Part shown: in pieces, positions 41,668 through 54,865 of the stretch
Layout: every line of letters starts with the position of its first letter
Numbering within the stretch: position 1 is the first letter of the stretch
Assembly: GCF_029227915.1 (NCBI RefSeq)
Contig: NC_079883.1
Span: forward strand, 15,500,001-15,564,000
Source of the DNA: Hydractinia symbiolongicarpus
Taxonomy: Eukaryota > Cnidaria > Hydrozoa > Anthoathecata > Hydractiniidae
Length of the DNA: 64,000 bases
Reading direction: 5' to 3'
Notes under the pieces: generated by a model
The model's database searches: none
Told to the model about the DNA's origin: nothing
The model's input: only the letters and a program-made list of their open reading frames with translations
Program-made: the position numbers and the translations under genes

Positions 41668-44600
41668 AATAAAATATGTTTTTTACGAGAAAAATATTTG
41701 AAATCCAAAAACATGTAATGACATATGGCTGTGTAAAACATCTGATATATCATTTAAGATCACTTTTCTCATCTTAAAAAGTTATCGGGTAAATAAGTAA
41801 GAAGAGAAATAGATGTCACAATTAAAATCTTTGAATTTACATCGCAAAAAAATACTTTTTATCCTCTCCTTTAATTTTATTCTGGATCAAACCTAAGCCC
41901 AAACATTTTCCTTCCCGGTGGCGTTTATTTTTTATTTTTCCAGCAGCCTAAGAAGGCTAACAATAACAAAATTCTTAATTATACCGGATATAACATATAA
42001 TTAAGCACACGTGATAAGTGAGTAGGAATTCGTCAACACAAACATGTTCAAATTACTTTTTAATTTGAGAAGAAAATTTTGCAATACGTACAAAACAAGT
42101 AATTATTTTTCAACAGATATTTAATCAAACCACTATAATGTGTTGAAACATGGTGTTTACGTTCTTATGACATTTTTTTTCTACGCACAAGATACTATAG
42201 TCTACCTCTAACTTTTTGTTAGTTACCAGAATTTGCTCAACAATACAAAAATTTTAGTAAACTATTTTTAACACAAAAATAGCATAAATATTAAGTGCAA
42301 CTTGATTTTATGTACAATCGAAGTTAATTTTGTCCGAATTTTAAAATCTTTCAGAAAATGTTTTAGAATCCGCGACAATTAGGTAATAAGAAGACTAGGA
42401 ATGAGTCACGCCCCGTTTTTTTATCTAACTGAATAAATCTTTCAAATAATAATAGACACGGCGTGCTGTTGCAGCTTTTATAGGCGCACAAAATTCATGT
42501 TTCTTAATGTAAGAATTGCAGAATACAAATTAACACAGTCCTGGAATAGAAAACAGAATACTTGTTTTACTCGATGAAACGCAATAGCGTTATTAGGGAC
42601 AACATTAACAAGAGGAGAAGTTTGTAAGTATGCGGATTTTAGCATGACCCTTTGACTAACCATTAAATTTGATTATTAGCTATTATCTAATGAACTAGAA
42701 AAAAATATTTAACACCTTTACTTAATTTACACACTTTACACTCGATTTAATACCTTTAAAATTCAAGAAAAGATGGCCACGAATAAACCTAATTACTTAC
42801 TTGTCAGAAGTTCAAATCACTTATCTTTCAATGGTTTTTTAAAGTAAAGTTTAAACACAGGTAGCAGAAAAATTATCCTAACTATAAACTATAACACAAC
42901 TAATAACAACAAGGTTGTACAATTTTTGGTTATAAAATATTCAGTTTTCAAGCATACCTCGCATTACTTTTGAAAATTTAAAAAGACAGTCGAGCTTTGG
43001 AAAAAATGATAAAATACTGCCTAGAAGAAACCGGGGAAATTACTCAGGAAAAATGTATTACTGAGGAAAATGCATCACTGTTAAAAAAAAAGAGAAAATG
43101 AGGAAAAGTATTGGTGAAGTTGGAAAAAATAAAATCGGGGAAACATTTGATCACTTGAAAAATTAATTTGGTTCACAATTCATATTTCCCCTTTGTTTAT
43201 GTAACAGATATTGAAGTGAGTTTATGAGAATTAAAACTCAATAGTTTGCTTACCTTGCTAAGTGAATTTTCATAAACATCAACCTCGTTCTTTACGCTAT
43301 CTCATTGTTTGTTCATGTCCTTCAATTATATGTTCTAATTCCTTCTAACCAACCAACCATAAATTATCCTTGTTGCTAAGGACGCCAAATTAATTCCATT
43401 TTTATGTTGGAGGAATTAAATTCTTTCATGATGATTCTTTCATTTTATTTTTAACATTTTTAAAGCATGCATTCTCGAAGAAAGTTAGGAGGAATTTCGA
43501 ACTTTTTTCCTTTTAAAAATAAATATGTGTGCATAGCAAAATGGTAGCCTCGCTGTGCATTTTTATCTGTCAATGAGTCTTAAGGATATTAAAAGTACTT
43601 AATCATAATCGGTAGAATAGAGCAATTTAAAAATATTTCTTTTCATAAATGCAATTACTGAAAACAGATTACGTTAACAAACTTACATATTTTAATAGCG
43701 ATGAGTACCAATATTTTTCAAACAAGCAAAATATATTCTTATTTTACCCAGCAACAGTAATGGTCAGTCCAGGAAGTTTGAATGGCCAGAGAAAGAAACT
43801 ATAAAATAAGTGGAAACCTATGCGCAGGTTGCTGTTTGTTTTTTTGCTGTTGTTTTAGTTTAGGGATAGAGAAATGGTTATTAAAGACATTGTTAGAAAT
43901 CCTAAAGGAAGGCTCCTTTGTGTTCAGTGTTTTTATAAAATAACATTGCTTCGTCCTCCGCAGGGGATAATCAAGCAGCCTAGGCTAAGCCCAATTTAAT
44001 CAAGCAATGAAATATGCTATTTTTTGTTTTGGTTGAGTGTCCCTACGAATTTTACTGCGAAAGAACAAAAAAATTGACTAAATCACGTGACTACCAGGGA
44101 AATTATAACTGGTGGGTGAATTTCTTTTAGCCACATTTGACATGATTGAAGCGACGAACAAAAATATTTGTGTGTAAAATTACGATCCTCTGTACGTGAT
44201 TGAGACGTGTATACCAACCAGCGCTATAATCACTTGGATTTGTCATATACCGTATCACAACTAATTAAAATGACTGGTGCTTTTTTACTGTAGGGTTTGA
44301 CGCTTATCGGAGAGCGATAACAAGTGCCAATAACAGGTCTGCGTCAATTACAATAAATTGCAGTAATTTAATAGTAGATTATATCTAAAACCACACAACG
44401 TACTAAAACGTGTTCAGATGCGTTCTAACGTGTTTTAACGTGTCAAGATGCGTTTTATCGTGTTTTAACGTGTTTAGATGCGTTGTAACGTACCGTAACA
44501 AAAGACCAGTTTGAGCCATCAAGGTCTGCTATACCAAAATTCTAACCGGGGTAATTATTCTTATTTCTCTATTGTTCTTCTATCCTCCTAAATTGTTCTA

Positions 44601-45200
44601 AACAACAGAAGTTATCGTGTTACTGTATTAACATTTTATAATTTTATATAAAGCTATGAAAACAATGAAAAGAAAAACTGAATTACTGAGTTTCGCATTG
44701 TGTCAACATACTTCTTATAATGTCAATAAATAAATGAACACCATATTGTGCCATATTGTCTCATGCAATCAAAAGAAAATCGCTCTGTATAATTTTTCCT
44801 AATGCAGTATTTGTTCACGCGTAGTATATATTCTTTCCTGGTTCCAAGAGTGATCAATAACACTATACAAAAGTCTGTAAACATGAACAATGGGCTTTAA
44901 TAGGGTTAAAAAGCAGACTTATCTGCTGATATATATTATGCACAACCTCGTTCCCTGAAGATAAGGACGCATAACATATCGTTCGCGTACTTTGTTGCAC
45001 CTCTTTTAATCTTTATTTGTGATGTGTTGGGGGTTAGAATAAACATATTTACATAAATAATCTGGGTAGGTTTTTAAAATTTCTTTAACATTTACTGCGA
45101 ATTTAGTTCTAAAAGATTTTTGGTAAGAAAATTCGTATTTTGCTGTAATTTGCCTGTCTGTTGTTTGAAAATGTGTTAACCACGTATCCAATTTTAAAGA
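41668..45200. other. AT-rich intergenic DNA right of the satellite
   Basis: No gene is recognised. The only structured part is a short tandem repeat at 44401-44500. Confidence 0.4.
44401..44500. repeat. Short tandem repeat with AACGTGTT core
   Basis: Two to three imperfect units of roughly 33-35 bp contain AACGTGTT, AGATGCGTT and TAACGTGTTTT. Non-coding. Confidence 0.55.
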
Positions 45201-45235
45201 TACGAACAACAAACAACAAATGCAATATAGTTTAT

Positions 45236-45345
45236 CGACTTTGCTACGGCGGGCAAACTCCCGTGGATTTATGCACGGGCCACAAACTATTCTATATTTT
45301 AATACTCGCTGTCTTTCTGTCTGTCTGTGTCTGTGTGCCAATTTA
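45236..45345 (+). mobile_element. Adjoining Helitron-like ends
   Basis: At 45261-45280 there is a hairpin, CCCGTG-GATTTATG-CACGGG, followed by CCACAAACTA and T, which resembles a Helitron 3' end with the terminal G of CTAG lost. It is followed at once by TCTATATTTTAATACTCG and a CTGTCTGTCTGTG tract, which resembles the 5' start of the other Helitron copies here. If correct, one element ends where another, truncated one begins. Confidence 0.35.
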
Positions 45346-45492
45346 AAAACCAAGAGTTTTGTAATCAAAAACGTAGTTAACACCTACAATTATAATAATG
45401 ATCTCCGTTCAAGAAAATTGCGTTACGTAAACAGGCGGCAAGAATGCACGGATGCACAAAATAGCTTTGGAAGAATTATGTACGGTGGATAA

Positions 45493-48347
45493 TCCATCGT
45501 AGAAATTTCCACGGCTAACGACTAGTTTTAAAATATTGTTAGCTAGTCACTACTTTTTTTATTTTCCTCACTGTCCTTCTCTTTTTTATTCACTGTGGGT
45601 TTAATAAATTGCCGAGGCTTGAAAGGGATAGAACGAGAGGTTGCTGTAGTCCTAGGAACCCAGATGAATAGAAAAGATTGAATTGGTCTTTTTCAGATGA
45701 ATGGTCAATAAAAAACAGATGTGGATGTCAGATAATAACTAAGAATTCAATCAACTGTTTATTTAATTTAGGTAGGGCTAAAAGTATGATAAAGTCAACT
45801 AGGCCTCTAAGCTAACCATTGATAAGATGTTAAATCAACTTAAACTTAGGAGCTGATGCGCCTAGACTGATTTTGTAAGAAATTTGAGAAAATAAAACAA
45901 AGAAAGTAATTTGACTCTAGCTTAAAATGAAGCAGTTCTAACGAGTTTAAGAAATGCTTGGAAAGCATTTCTTAATTTTTACATTGTGCTGTGTCTCAAA
46001 ACAGCGCAATGGGATCGAAGTTGCTTGTGATAGATTATCTGAGGTGATGATCTGTCTAAACGCTTTAGTATCTACGTGAATGAATTTCACATTCTTAAAG
46101 ATATATATGAACTGACAGGTATGAGACTATTTTTACCGAGTTGGATCAATCAATCAGATTTAAAGATAAAAAACAAATAGTTATTCCAAAAAAGTTTAAT
46201 GTTTCAGAACGCGTGCACACATTACTGAGAAAACATGGCGACTAGTACAAGAAACCAAAGAACTTTTACTGAGGAAAATTTGTTAACTTAGCAAATGGTG
46301 ATTTAAGCAAAGCTCCTGATGCTCAAGTAATGCAAATTACATCTGATTCTTATCTGGTTACAATCAAGACAAAACAAACACCTTTGTGAAACAACAAACA
46401 TTTGTTGTTAATCTATAAATGAAGTCAATACATGTTCAAATGAAAATTAAGAGAACAATCGGCCACTTAATTTTAACGCCAATAGTACATAAAAATATTG
46501 ATTAATGAAATATCGTGGATACTACTACTTGGCAGACAAAACTTGTTTTATTTAGCTTTCTAAAATATAAAAACTAAACTATAAATCAATAAAACAAAGG
46601 ATACTTTATCCGTTTTGCAATAGACGCTTCTCGAATTCCATGGTTGTTTTTAAAGAATTTTAATTTAGCTAAATCAGCATGCGTTTAAATTTAAAACGCA
46701 CATGAGCTTTGGAAATCCTGTTTTAGTCGCATTATTGTTACGGACGCCCCTTCTTTAATGTTTCTTTGAAACATAATACAAATGTTAACATTCGCAGACA
46801 GAAGACCTCTCAAAAACCCGATGAAATATCAGATGTGGTCGATGCTGCGCTAGCTTTTTAATATAACTGGTGATTGTGGTATAATGATGTAGTAAATACT
46901 ATGTTAAAAATATGTCTTCCATAGGCTAGAGAAAAAAAATACCCCCTTTAAATGCTGTTTTCTTAAAAATCGAAAAAATAAATAAACGCTTCGGGCGGTT
47001 AATTATCTCGCGAATGACTGGCATTTTTTTATATTACTTTACAAATTTTTCTTTCTATAAACAACATCTTGCAACACGAGGCTCGAATCCATCAAAAACA
47101 AAGCAACTTATAAGCAACTATAAAAAACAGCAACGATATTTCCCGGGACTTCTTGTTTTAACAATCCGACGTCCCATACGATGTCTCATACGACGTCTCA
47201 TACCACGTCTTATACCACGCCTTATATGACGTCCCATACCACGCCTCATACGACGCCAAACTTGATTAAATAAGTTTGCTTTTGTTTCTTCCACCAGCCT
47301 AACTTAGAAAGCAAACACGTATATAAGTAAACATCTCAGTTAATATTGAGTGATTTTTAAGCTGGACGGGGTAACAATGGGTTTTTACTTACACCCGAGT
47401 TCAGATATATATGTAGTATTTTTGGAAAAGGGTATTACGCTTATGGCGGATGTGTCACACTGTATACCTGCATAACACTGCATAACACTTATTTCTGAAT
47501 CTTTACCGGAAATATTTCCCTAAAAATAAAAAAGGTTGCCCGACTGTTTCCTCTATGACGGGGTAACTACGGGCTGTAAGCTGTATTTTTATTTCAGCTA
47601 AAGTTGTGGGAAAGTTATTTTTTGAAAAATATATTACACCCTAAACACTCTTTCTTTGTTTGCGCTTCACTTGATTTACAACATACTGTATACCTGAATA
47701 AAACACTCCACCTGTCTGTGATACAATTTACAGTTCCCATAATCGCTCCACCGGGCGTTTAGCGCCGGGTAACACAGTTGCTTGTGGCTTAACCCGGCGT
47801 TTCGACACCAAGTCTGGGGCTAGCTTGATAATAAACAACAAATCGTTTGATTTATCGGTCGGTGCCGGTATTTTTGATTAGTGTTAGAAATCTAACATGG
47901 CGCTACGAGTAGCGTAACAACGCGCGAACAATATGGCTGATAGAAATGATTTGTGAACGTCATCAACGTTAAATCTTTCTGTGGACAAACATATTGCTTT
48001 TAATTGGATAGCAAAGTAGGATGATTGTGTTATCGTAACTGAACTTAAACTTAAAGATCCTGCTTACCAGCGTCTTATGCTACGATATACGTTTAACGAC
48101 GAGACAAAATCTTGAACACAGAGAGAGGTTTAGGAATGTTTTGAATAAACGTCGTCAGGAAACAGAAAAGAATATTTTGTTGACTTTGTTACTAAACAAT
48201 ATTAACCTTATTTATACGTAGACAGACCTAACGGAATAAAAACAAGTTGTTTTAAGAAGAGGAGTCGTCTTAGCTTTGTATAAAAAGTATACAATATCAT
48301 TATTTTTCTCACAAAACTGTCAAAGCACACTATAAAATTATTACATA
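45493..48347. other. Intergenic DNA with small repeats
   Basis: No gene is recognised. A 12-bp-type tandem repeat lies at 47165-47262. GACGGGGTAAC occurs at 47367 and 47556, and TACCTGCATAACAC/TACCTGAATAAAACAC near 47466 and 47692, which suggests an old tandem duplication of roughly 190-225 bp. A GCGCCGGGT..ACCCGGCG inverted motif is at 47761-47805. Confidence 0.4.
47165..47262. repeat. 12-bp tandem repeat
   Basis: About eight imperfect units like ACGTCTCATACC or ACGCCTTATACC lie head to tail. Confidence 0.75.
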
Positions 48348-48843
48348 CTAGTCGATAAGGCCCGTGGAATAATCCACTTAGACAGGATAACAGAGAAAAA
48401 CAACCGTCATTTAAATTTAGCTGACGTCAGCAGAGACCTGTCAGAACACACAATTTTTTTTTCAGAAATTTGTATGCCTGTGGCCTTCGTGTACTTTTGA
48501 CAAACGGATGCAGAGATATTAGGGTTTAAAGGTTTTTTGATGACGTCATCAAACCGTCCATTCCGAAACGGATTCGGGGACCCAGGTTTGGGAAAATTAC
48601 CCAAATTGGTCCTAGGTGGTCCCTAGTTACCCACGCGGTGAAGAATCACCACCTCGTTTCCAAGTTATTTGGCCTCAAAGTTTTAAGTGCACTGTAATGG
48701 CTTCATTAATTTAAGATATTGACATTAATAAGATATTGACAAAAAAACTCAAAAAAACTCGTGCATTCGGGTGGTAAAAAATATCGTCCTTGTAAAAGTC
48801 ACACACAGACAGACAGGCAGAAGCTCCGTATTATTATAAGAGA
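48348..48843 (-). mobile_element. Non-autonomous Helitron
   Basis: On the minus strand it begins TCTCTTATAATAATACGGAG after an A, carries a GTCTGTCTGTGTGTGAC tract, and ends with the perfect hairpin GTGGA-TTAT-TCCAC, then GGGCCTTATCGACTAG before T. It is 496 bp long. It is related to 21420-22154 in opposite orientation (AACTTGGAAACGAGGTGGTG versus AACTTGGAAATGAGACGATG). No protein is coded; the 65-codon minus-strand frame inside is incidental. Confidence 0.7.
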
Positions 48844-49308
48844 TTCGTTAAAATCTCCGTAACATAATTTTTGCCTGTACAGTGGCATAATAAATTGCAC
48901 CACCGGACCTTAGACTATGTAGGCCAAACTTTAATTTTCCCAAACCGATACTTACCGGCTCTTCTAGGAGTATTTCTCTCATTTTTGTGCATGATAAGCT
49001 CTTTATTTTTCCCAGAGTTTGTCACAGTGACTGCTTTAAAAATAAATTCCTCTGCACTCTTGTCCGTTAACTTTGTAAGTTCTAAGTACACTTTTAGATT
49101 TTTTACTGGACATAATTCGTTTCTAGTCTTACTAATAAAAAATCCAATACTCTTCTCTGTAAACGTCAGTTTTGCATATTTTTATATGTAAGGTTCACAA
49201 ATTGTACAACGTCTAAGACCTGCTATCTCGGGAACAGTAGGTTCAAATTATTATAAAGTTCTTCTTTTACTTGCCAGTCATCGTGATCTATCATACGACT
49301 AAAGTGCA

Positions 49309-50328
49309 ATTTCCATCAGAGAAATCTTTCCGCGAGTTCTTCGTTCAGCGACGTTTCCCTCTCGAACGGTGCTCCCGTAACAAATCTGATCAGTCAAAAT
49401 GGCGGCTGTGAACAGGCTTCTGCTTTTAAGAAAAAAAAAATTGTTTTGTTAATGATTTTCAGAAAAAGAACTTTAAACGTGAACAGAAAAGAAACGGTGC
49501 TGGGTTGGGCGCAAAAGTGAAAGTAGCATATATAACAACAGTTCACTTGCGCAAGCAATAGATGAAAATCTTTTGGGATTTTCAGAGGAGGGTCTTTTTC
49601 TTGGCTACAATAGTGACATCAAGTTTCCCTATATTTTTGTTGCGGATGAAGGATTCGCAATTAAGGAGAACATGATGAGACCTTATGCAAGGGGAAATAT
49701 CTTCGATAAAAGTGAATTTGTCTTCAATTATCGACTGTCACGTGCAAGACGTGTCATTGAAAAAAATTTTGGCATTCTAGCAACAAGGTTTCGGATTTTT
49801 TGAAGACCAATAATCACCCATGTGGAGACTTTTAAAAGTGTTACCAGAGCCTGTGTCGAATTACACAATTTTTTTGATGAAAGAGGAGTTCACACAATAC
49901 TTTCCATGTACCAGAGCTGAAATTTAAGAGAACACAAGTGGCATGGTGCCACTTTGCGAACAAGGATCAAATAACGGAACTAAAAATGCAATAAAAATGT
50001 TCTTTAGAGCTCTCAACTGCATTGAAACTATTTCTCTCCTCCATTTGTTTTCTAAATCTTTCAACTACATCCAAGCTTGCCACATTGTTTTAAGAAATGT
50101 TTCTTCATAATATTTCTTCCTTAATTTTGTTGACCCATTAAAAATTCTCATTTATGATTGGCTGAAATTCCAAGCGTGCCTTGCGCGGAAAAAAGAGTTT
50201 AAAATTTTTAACTTTTTTTGTGTGTCTTTTTTCCGCTTCTCCTCCGCGTGGTATGAGATATTTTTAGAATCAACTGACGTCATAGCGTGTTTTTCTACGT
50301 CGCGCGTTCAAGATTCTCTGATGGAAAT
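49309..50328 (+). mobile_element. Decayed PIF/Harbinger element with transposase remnant
   Basis: Ends ATTTCCATCAGAGAA (49309-49323) and the exact inverse (50314-50328) frame it. Inside, from about 49530 to 49800, the plus strand codes a DDE_Tnp_4 fragment. It shows IYNNSSLAQAI, FPYIFVADEGFAIKENMMRP (second catalytic Asp in ADE) and FNYRLSRARRVIEKNFGILA (catalytic Glu). An in-frame TGA at 49801-49803, where relatives have a coding residue, is followed by more homologous sequence (ITHVETFKSVTRACVELHNF). The N-terminal half is missing. No clear three-base duplication remains. Confidence 0.75.
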
Positions 50329-51360
50329 CGTCAGCATATCCTAAATGTTCCCTTGAAACCCAGTTTGCAGTTAGATCAATTCTCTTTTTCCTTCATAGAT
50401 AAAATATATTTTCAGGAATAATTTGGAGATCTTTTTTTTTGGCTTCCCGCTTCTACAATTTTTGACACTGCAAAATTATCCGCTTTCCGTTTTCCATAGA
50501 ATTTCTGTTTTATCAAAATGCCTTTTAAAGACTCCAGCGAGTATTCTATAGTTTTTAATTCCCTTCAAGCGGAGTTTTTTCTTGTTCTTCTTTCAGAAAC
50601 TGTCTAAATGCAATTCTCTGTTGATTTACATGCATCGCATGCGCTGCCATCCCAGTGGAGCTAGCATCGGAATTTACAACAATCGTTTTTGTAAAATTAT
50701 AGTACAGTTTGCTTTTGTTATATTTTATTTTTTCAAAAGAACCGTTCCTTAATCACATGAGGGTACTTAGCTATATTTTGCGTAGCATTCCAGGAGAATG
50801 TTTGCTTAATAACAGAATATAGCCTTTTTGTTTTTAGTTGTATAATTTCCCCCATTACAATTTTCATAGACATAACAAATAGCGCATCTTGTGTTTTGCT
50901 TTTTAAATCACACGTGTGATATGTTGGTTTACCCTTTCATCGCGGCGGCGAAGTTCAGGAGATTTTCATCACACTGGATTCGAATCATTGTTATTGCTCA
51001 CTTCACTGGATTAAAAATTCTCTACTATTTCCTAGCGTAAACGAAAAGCTGATGTTGTTGTGCTTTACTGATATAAAGTTATATAAAGATTTAAAGTAAA
51101 GAAAGAAGATCTTCATCTTTTATCGAAGCACGGCCATTAGTTAAGATGAAAAAGTGGTTGTTATTGCTATGCTATCTCTGAGTTTTCGAAATGTTGCAAG
51201 CAAAAGTGAAGTAAAGTGAAAAATATTTTTAAAATCAAAAATCAACAATTTTAGGATGACTTGAAAGGACGCTATGTTTTTATGTTACAATACGTAATAT
51301 TTCTTTCTCTCTGTAGAGTTCCTGTTGGAAAATTTTTAATTTTTCTTTTTAGCGAAACAA
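50329..51360. other. Intergenic DNA
   Basis: AT-rich and without a recognised gene or strong repeat. Confidence 0.4.
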
Positions 51361-51440
51361 ACAAACGAACAAGCAAACAAACAAACCAATTTTTATTATG
51401 TGTATATTATTATTATTACTATTATTATTATTATTAAACA
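51361..51440. repeat. ACAA and ATT microsatellites at a retrotransposon tail
   Basis: A CAAA-type run is followed by TATTATTATT. Read on the minus strand this AAT-repeat lies after the reverse transcriptase fragment at 51723-52760 and may be its 3' tail, as short 3' repeats are usual for CR1-like elements. Confidence 0.5.
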
Positions 51441-51722
51441 TAAAATTGGGTTCCATATTATACAATGGTTCTTCGCCCTAAAATCAAATAAAGATATAAA
51501 AAGAAATAAGTACATACAATGTAGATAAATTATCAATAAATATTAGTTTAAAAATGGATAAAATCAGAAGTGAAGAGTACATAGAAACTGACTTAAACAT
51601 CGCGTTACGGTAAAATGAAGAGGGTTGGAAAGGCTGATATTGAAACCTGGAATAGAATGGAGCATTGAAAAAGAAATCAAACAAGATTGGCAAGATAAAA
51701 TAAAAAAAGGAAGAGATTAGAA

Positions 51723-52760
51723 TCAAATTGATAATGCACGAGCCTCTTTGTCTCTATATAATTGCTTTGCTTTTGAATAAAAACTATTTTTCTCTTTTAT
51801 TTGTCTGACCGCCGAAGGAAGTTCATTAAATATCTTCGCCTGGCTTTGGAAGGTTTTCGGGTCATTAGTGTGATCGATTATTGGACATTGAGCATTAGAT
51901 TGTAATATTCTCGTGTGGCTAATGATTTTCAGTTTGAGGTAACCTCAACGATACACCAGTTTAACGCCATTAAAATCAATGTTTTCTCGAATTGGCAGTC
52001 AATTGAGGGACAATACTTCGCTTGGCGTGACGACCAAGAACGTATCCAGCAGCACAGTTTTGAAGCCGCTGTAACCGTGTTTAAAGGTAGATTGGAGATT
52101 AGAATCGATAGGTTGAGAGCTTCTGCTAAGGATTTACGTACCTTATACGGCGAGAATCGTTTGAAGCTTTTAAGTGCTCGAAGGGTACCATGTGCTGACT
52201 TGAGAACAGAGTTGAATTGTTCTGTCCAAGCTAGATGCTGATTGAACTTAACACCTAGTAGCTTTGCAGATTGTTCTTGTGGAATAGACCTACCTCTGGA
52301 TCGAATAAGGTAGCTCTTCTCTTTTGTTTGTTTCATTCCGGACGAGGAGAATATAATTGCTTTTAGTTTATCACTGTTGAATACAAGACTGTTTTCAACT
52401 GACCATTGCGAAAGTGATTGGATGTTGGATTCGAGACTTTGTATAGTACGAAAAATATCATCGATTATGCATGATCTGTGAATTGTTATGTTATCAGCGT
52501 ACTGAATGGACTCAGACTGGATATTTGAAGGTAACTCGGCTACGTAGATATGTTAAAAAGAACAGGACCCAAAATGCTTCCCTGAGGAACGCCAAAGCAT
52601 GTGGGAAGGTGAGATGATGTTTTGTTTTAACTATATAGCTGGCTATGTAGTTAAGAATCGTAGCTAAAAATCTATTTGCGGATAACTTATTGTGTTTTAA
52701 CCGGATAATGTTGTATTAACATAAAGTTTTGATTTAATTCTTTCACATGCGCTCTCACAA
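51723..52760 (-). mobile_element. CR1-like reverse transcriptase fragment, inactive
   Basis: The minus strand shows motif B (GVPQGSILGPVLFNI, 52553-52597), motif C as YADN instead of YADD (near 52495-52505), LVFNSDKLKAIIF, KLLGVKFNQHLAWTEQ, HGTLRALKSFKRFSPYKVRK, and the C-terminal IFNELPSAVRQIKEKNSFYS, ending at TGA 51723-51725. A frameshift of two inserted bases or one lost base separates motifs B and C near 52548. Another break lies between the thumb (about 52090) and the C-terminal part. The lost second aspartate would stop catalysis. It is a 5'-truncated copy, as usual for this class. Confidence 0.8.
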
Positions 52761-53180
52761 AAGTTCAACTCATATTCGGTTTTTCTTGCTGCGTATTCTT
52801 TTGAAATGTATTTTTGAAAACAGGCACCTGTCCGGAGTGATAAGAATGGTAGGGAGATTTGACTACCCTCGCAAACACCATGTTATAATTATATTTATGA
52901 ACAATTTGAATTGACTTAAATTATTTAATTTTATTTATCCGCCCCTACTACAGAATTTACATGCACATGCAACTGATGCAACTGGATACAGGTAATTATT
53001 TTTGCCATTGATATCCAGATCGGTATCCTAGCTTCACATTCTTCTATTCTTGGCTGGAACTCGTACGATGGAATGTTTTTTGATAGGTGTGATTTCAAAC
53101 CGATCGCGGTTTCTTGTGTATACTTCTTATTAGTACCAAAACCATCGTCAAAAAAAAATCGCAATTTTAATCATATTTTC

Positions 53181-53712
53181 GGTAAGTCGTCCACGTATTA
53201 CTTCCTGCTTATGAAGACGATAACATATTCAAAACCCCTTCTAACTTCAATACTAACGTAAACTTATGGAGATAACGATTTCTCATTCTCCATATGCCCT
53301 GATTTAAGCACACACTAGACTCTAAACTACAGTGTAGCATAGAGCCTATTTTCCTGATAGCACACTGTAGTTAGACGCATCAATGTCTGCTGTACAGTGT
53401 AGCAGGCCCTTTCTTTCCCTGTAGTAGAGTGTAGTAAAGCGTAATTTTTCGTAGCAATGTGTAGTTCGTTATTTTCTGTAGCAGGCCGTAGTAGAATGTA
53501 TTTCTCCGTAGTAGCCTGTAGTAGAGTGTAGTAAAGGGTAGTAGCCTGTGTTAGAGTGTAGAACACTGTACTAGGCTATTGTGTGCTGAAAGCGGATCAT
53601 ATGAAGAATGGGAAATCTGTATCTCTACAAGGCTTGGGAAAGTGCATAGGTCTAACGCATGTTGAATATGTTATCTCTTTTATATTCAGAAATTAAGACG
53701 TGGACGACTTAA
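53181..53712. mobile_element. TIR MITE containing a minisatellite
   Basis: TAAGTCGTCCACGT near 53182 is repeated inverted as ACGTGGACGACTTA ending near 53711. ATTTTC occurs next to both ends and may be the target duplication. The interior is mostly the GTAGTAG minisatellite. Non-coding. Confidence 0.5.
53333..53575. repeat. GTAGTAGAGTGTA minisatellite
   Basis: About twenty imperfect copies of a 10-14 bp motif occur (GTAGTAGAGTGTA, GTAGCAGGCC, GTAGTAGCCT). The minus-strand open frame of TLLQATTE-type repeats is a by-product. Confidence 0.7.
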
Positions 53713-53832
53713 ATTTTCTCTCCAATATTTTATAAGAAGTCTCATTGTTTTTGTAAAAATGTACGGGGCCGGAGAAACACTAAATAGTAAGACAAACCAA
53801 TTTTTTTCCTTTTCTCCTATGACCCATGAAAG

Positions 53833-54019
<187 letters not shown>

Positions 54020-54436
54020 ACTTACTGGCAAAAGGTGGACAAGAAGGTAAGTATGAATTTTTTTAAAAAATTCAATCTGTACAGTATGCCGCCGCTACTT
54101 AGATTCCCCGCCTACCTATTCGATATGGTCCGGTATAAGTTTTATAGGAAATATATTCCTACAAAACTACATCTGCTTGGATAATCAATCTCGCATCCTA
54201 GCACTTCACCAGGATCAGCATCGATCCGTAGGCCACCATCATGTACTATACTTCGTTTAGCGAGATCTTGCAAATATTTTTCAAGATTTCTTTATATGCA
54301 ATTTTAACACAAGGTTTGCAATAAGGACCGTCTGTTTGCGTTGAAATATCCTTGTACTTAGCTTTGCGGATTGCCATACGTCCTTATTTACTATATAAAA
54401 CCTTTACAACACAAACAAACAACAACATGCGGTAAT

Positions 54437-54865
54437 TTAGTTTCTTTTCGAAGTACGTTCATTTATCTCATAAAGTTCTTGATCAAATATATAAAACCTT
54501 TTAAACACAGTAAAGATCTCGTCGTCATCATCATCCTCAGATTCACTCAAATAATTAGTGCCATACCGTTCAACCTCTTTATATTTGCATTTTTCCAAAT
54601 AAGTTTGGATGTAATAGTTGCACCCTTGCCTATAAATACCTCCTATTTTTATGATGGCCGTACACTCACAAGATTCCTGCGGTATTTTTTTCTGATAAAA
54701 ATTGGTTCTAATTGTACCTTCAAATTCCTTTAGTTTAGGGTTGATATAACGATCTTTCTTCACACCTAGGTTGGTGAAGCAAGCCCTACTTTGCCATTCA
54801 ACCTTTGTTAAGATTTCCTCATATTTTTTTAAAAGTTTAGAATTATCACCAAGATCGAACGACAT
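54437..54865 (-). CDS. Virus-like element protein, family Y, intact copy
   Basis: This is 142 residues with ATG start and complete frame. The function is not known to me. It starts MSFDLGDNSKLLKKYEEIL and has a conserved core with VKKDRYINPKLKEFEG, IRTNFYQKK and an acidic tail (SESEDDDDDE). The cysteines CEC and a later C could bind metal. A clear relative, broken, lies on the plus strand at 61144-61460; both share the MS-D start, a KY..I..K(I/V)E helix and VKKDRY(V/I)N.KLK. In both places it follows a DUF4116-like gene, which ties the two loci together. Confidence 0.6.
   Translation of the reverse strand: MSFDLGDNSKLLKKYEEILTKVEWQSRACFTNLGVKKDRYINPKLKEFEGTIRTNFYQKKIPQESCECTAIIKIGGIYRQGCNYYIQTYLEKCKYKEVERYGTNYLSESEDDDDDEIFTVFKRFYIFDQELYEINERTSKRN

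Noticed and set aside
51929-52336. Independent 135-residue host protein
   Set aside because: It is the thumb part of the CR1-like reverse transcriptase with degraded C terminus.
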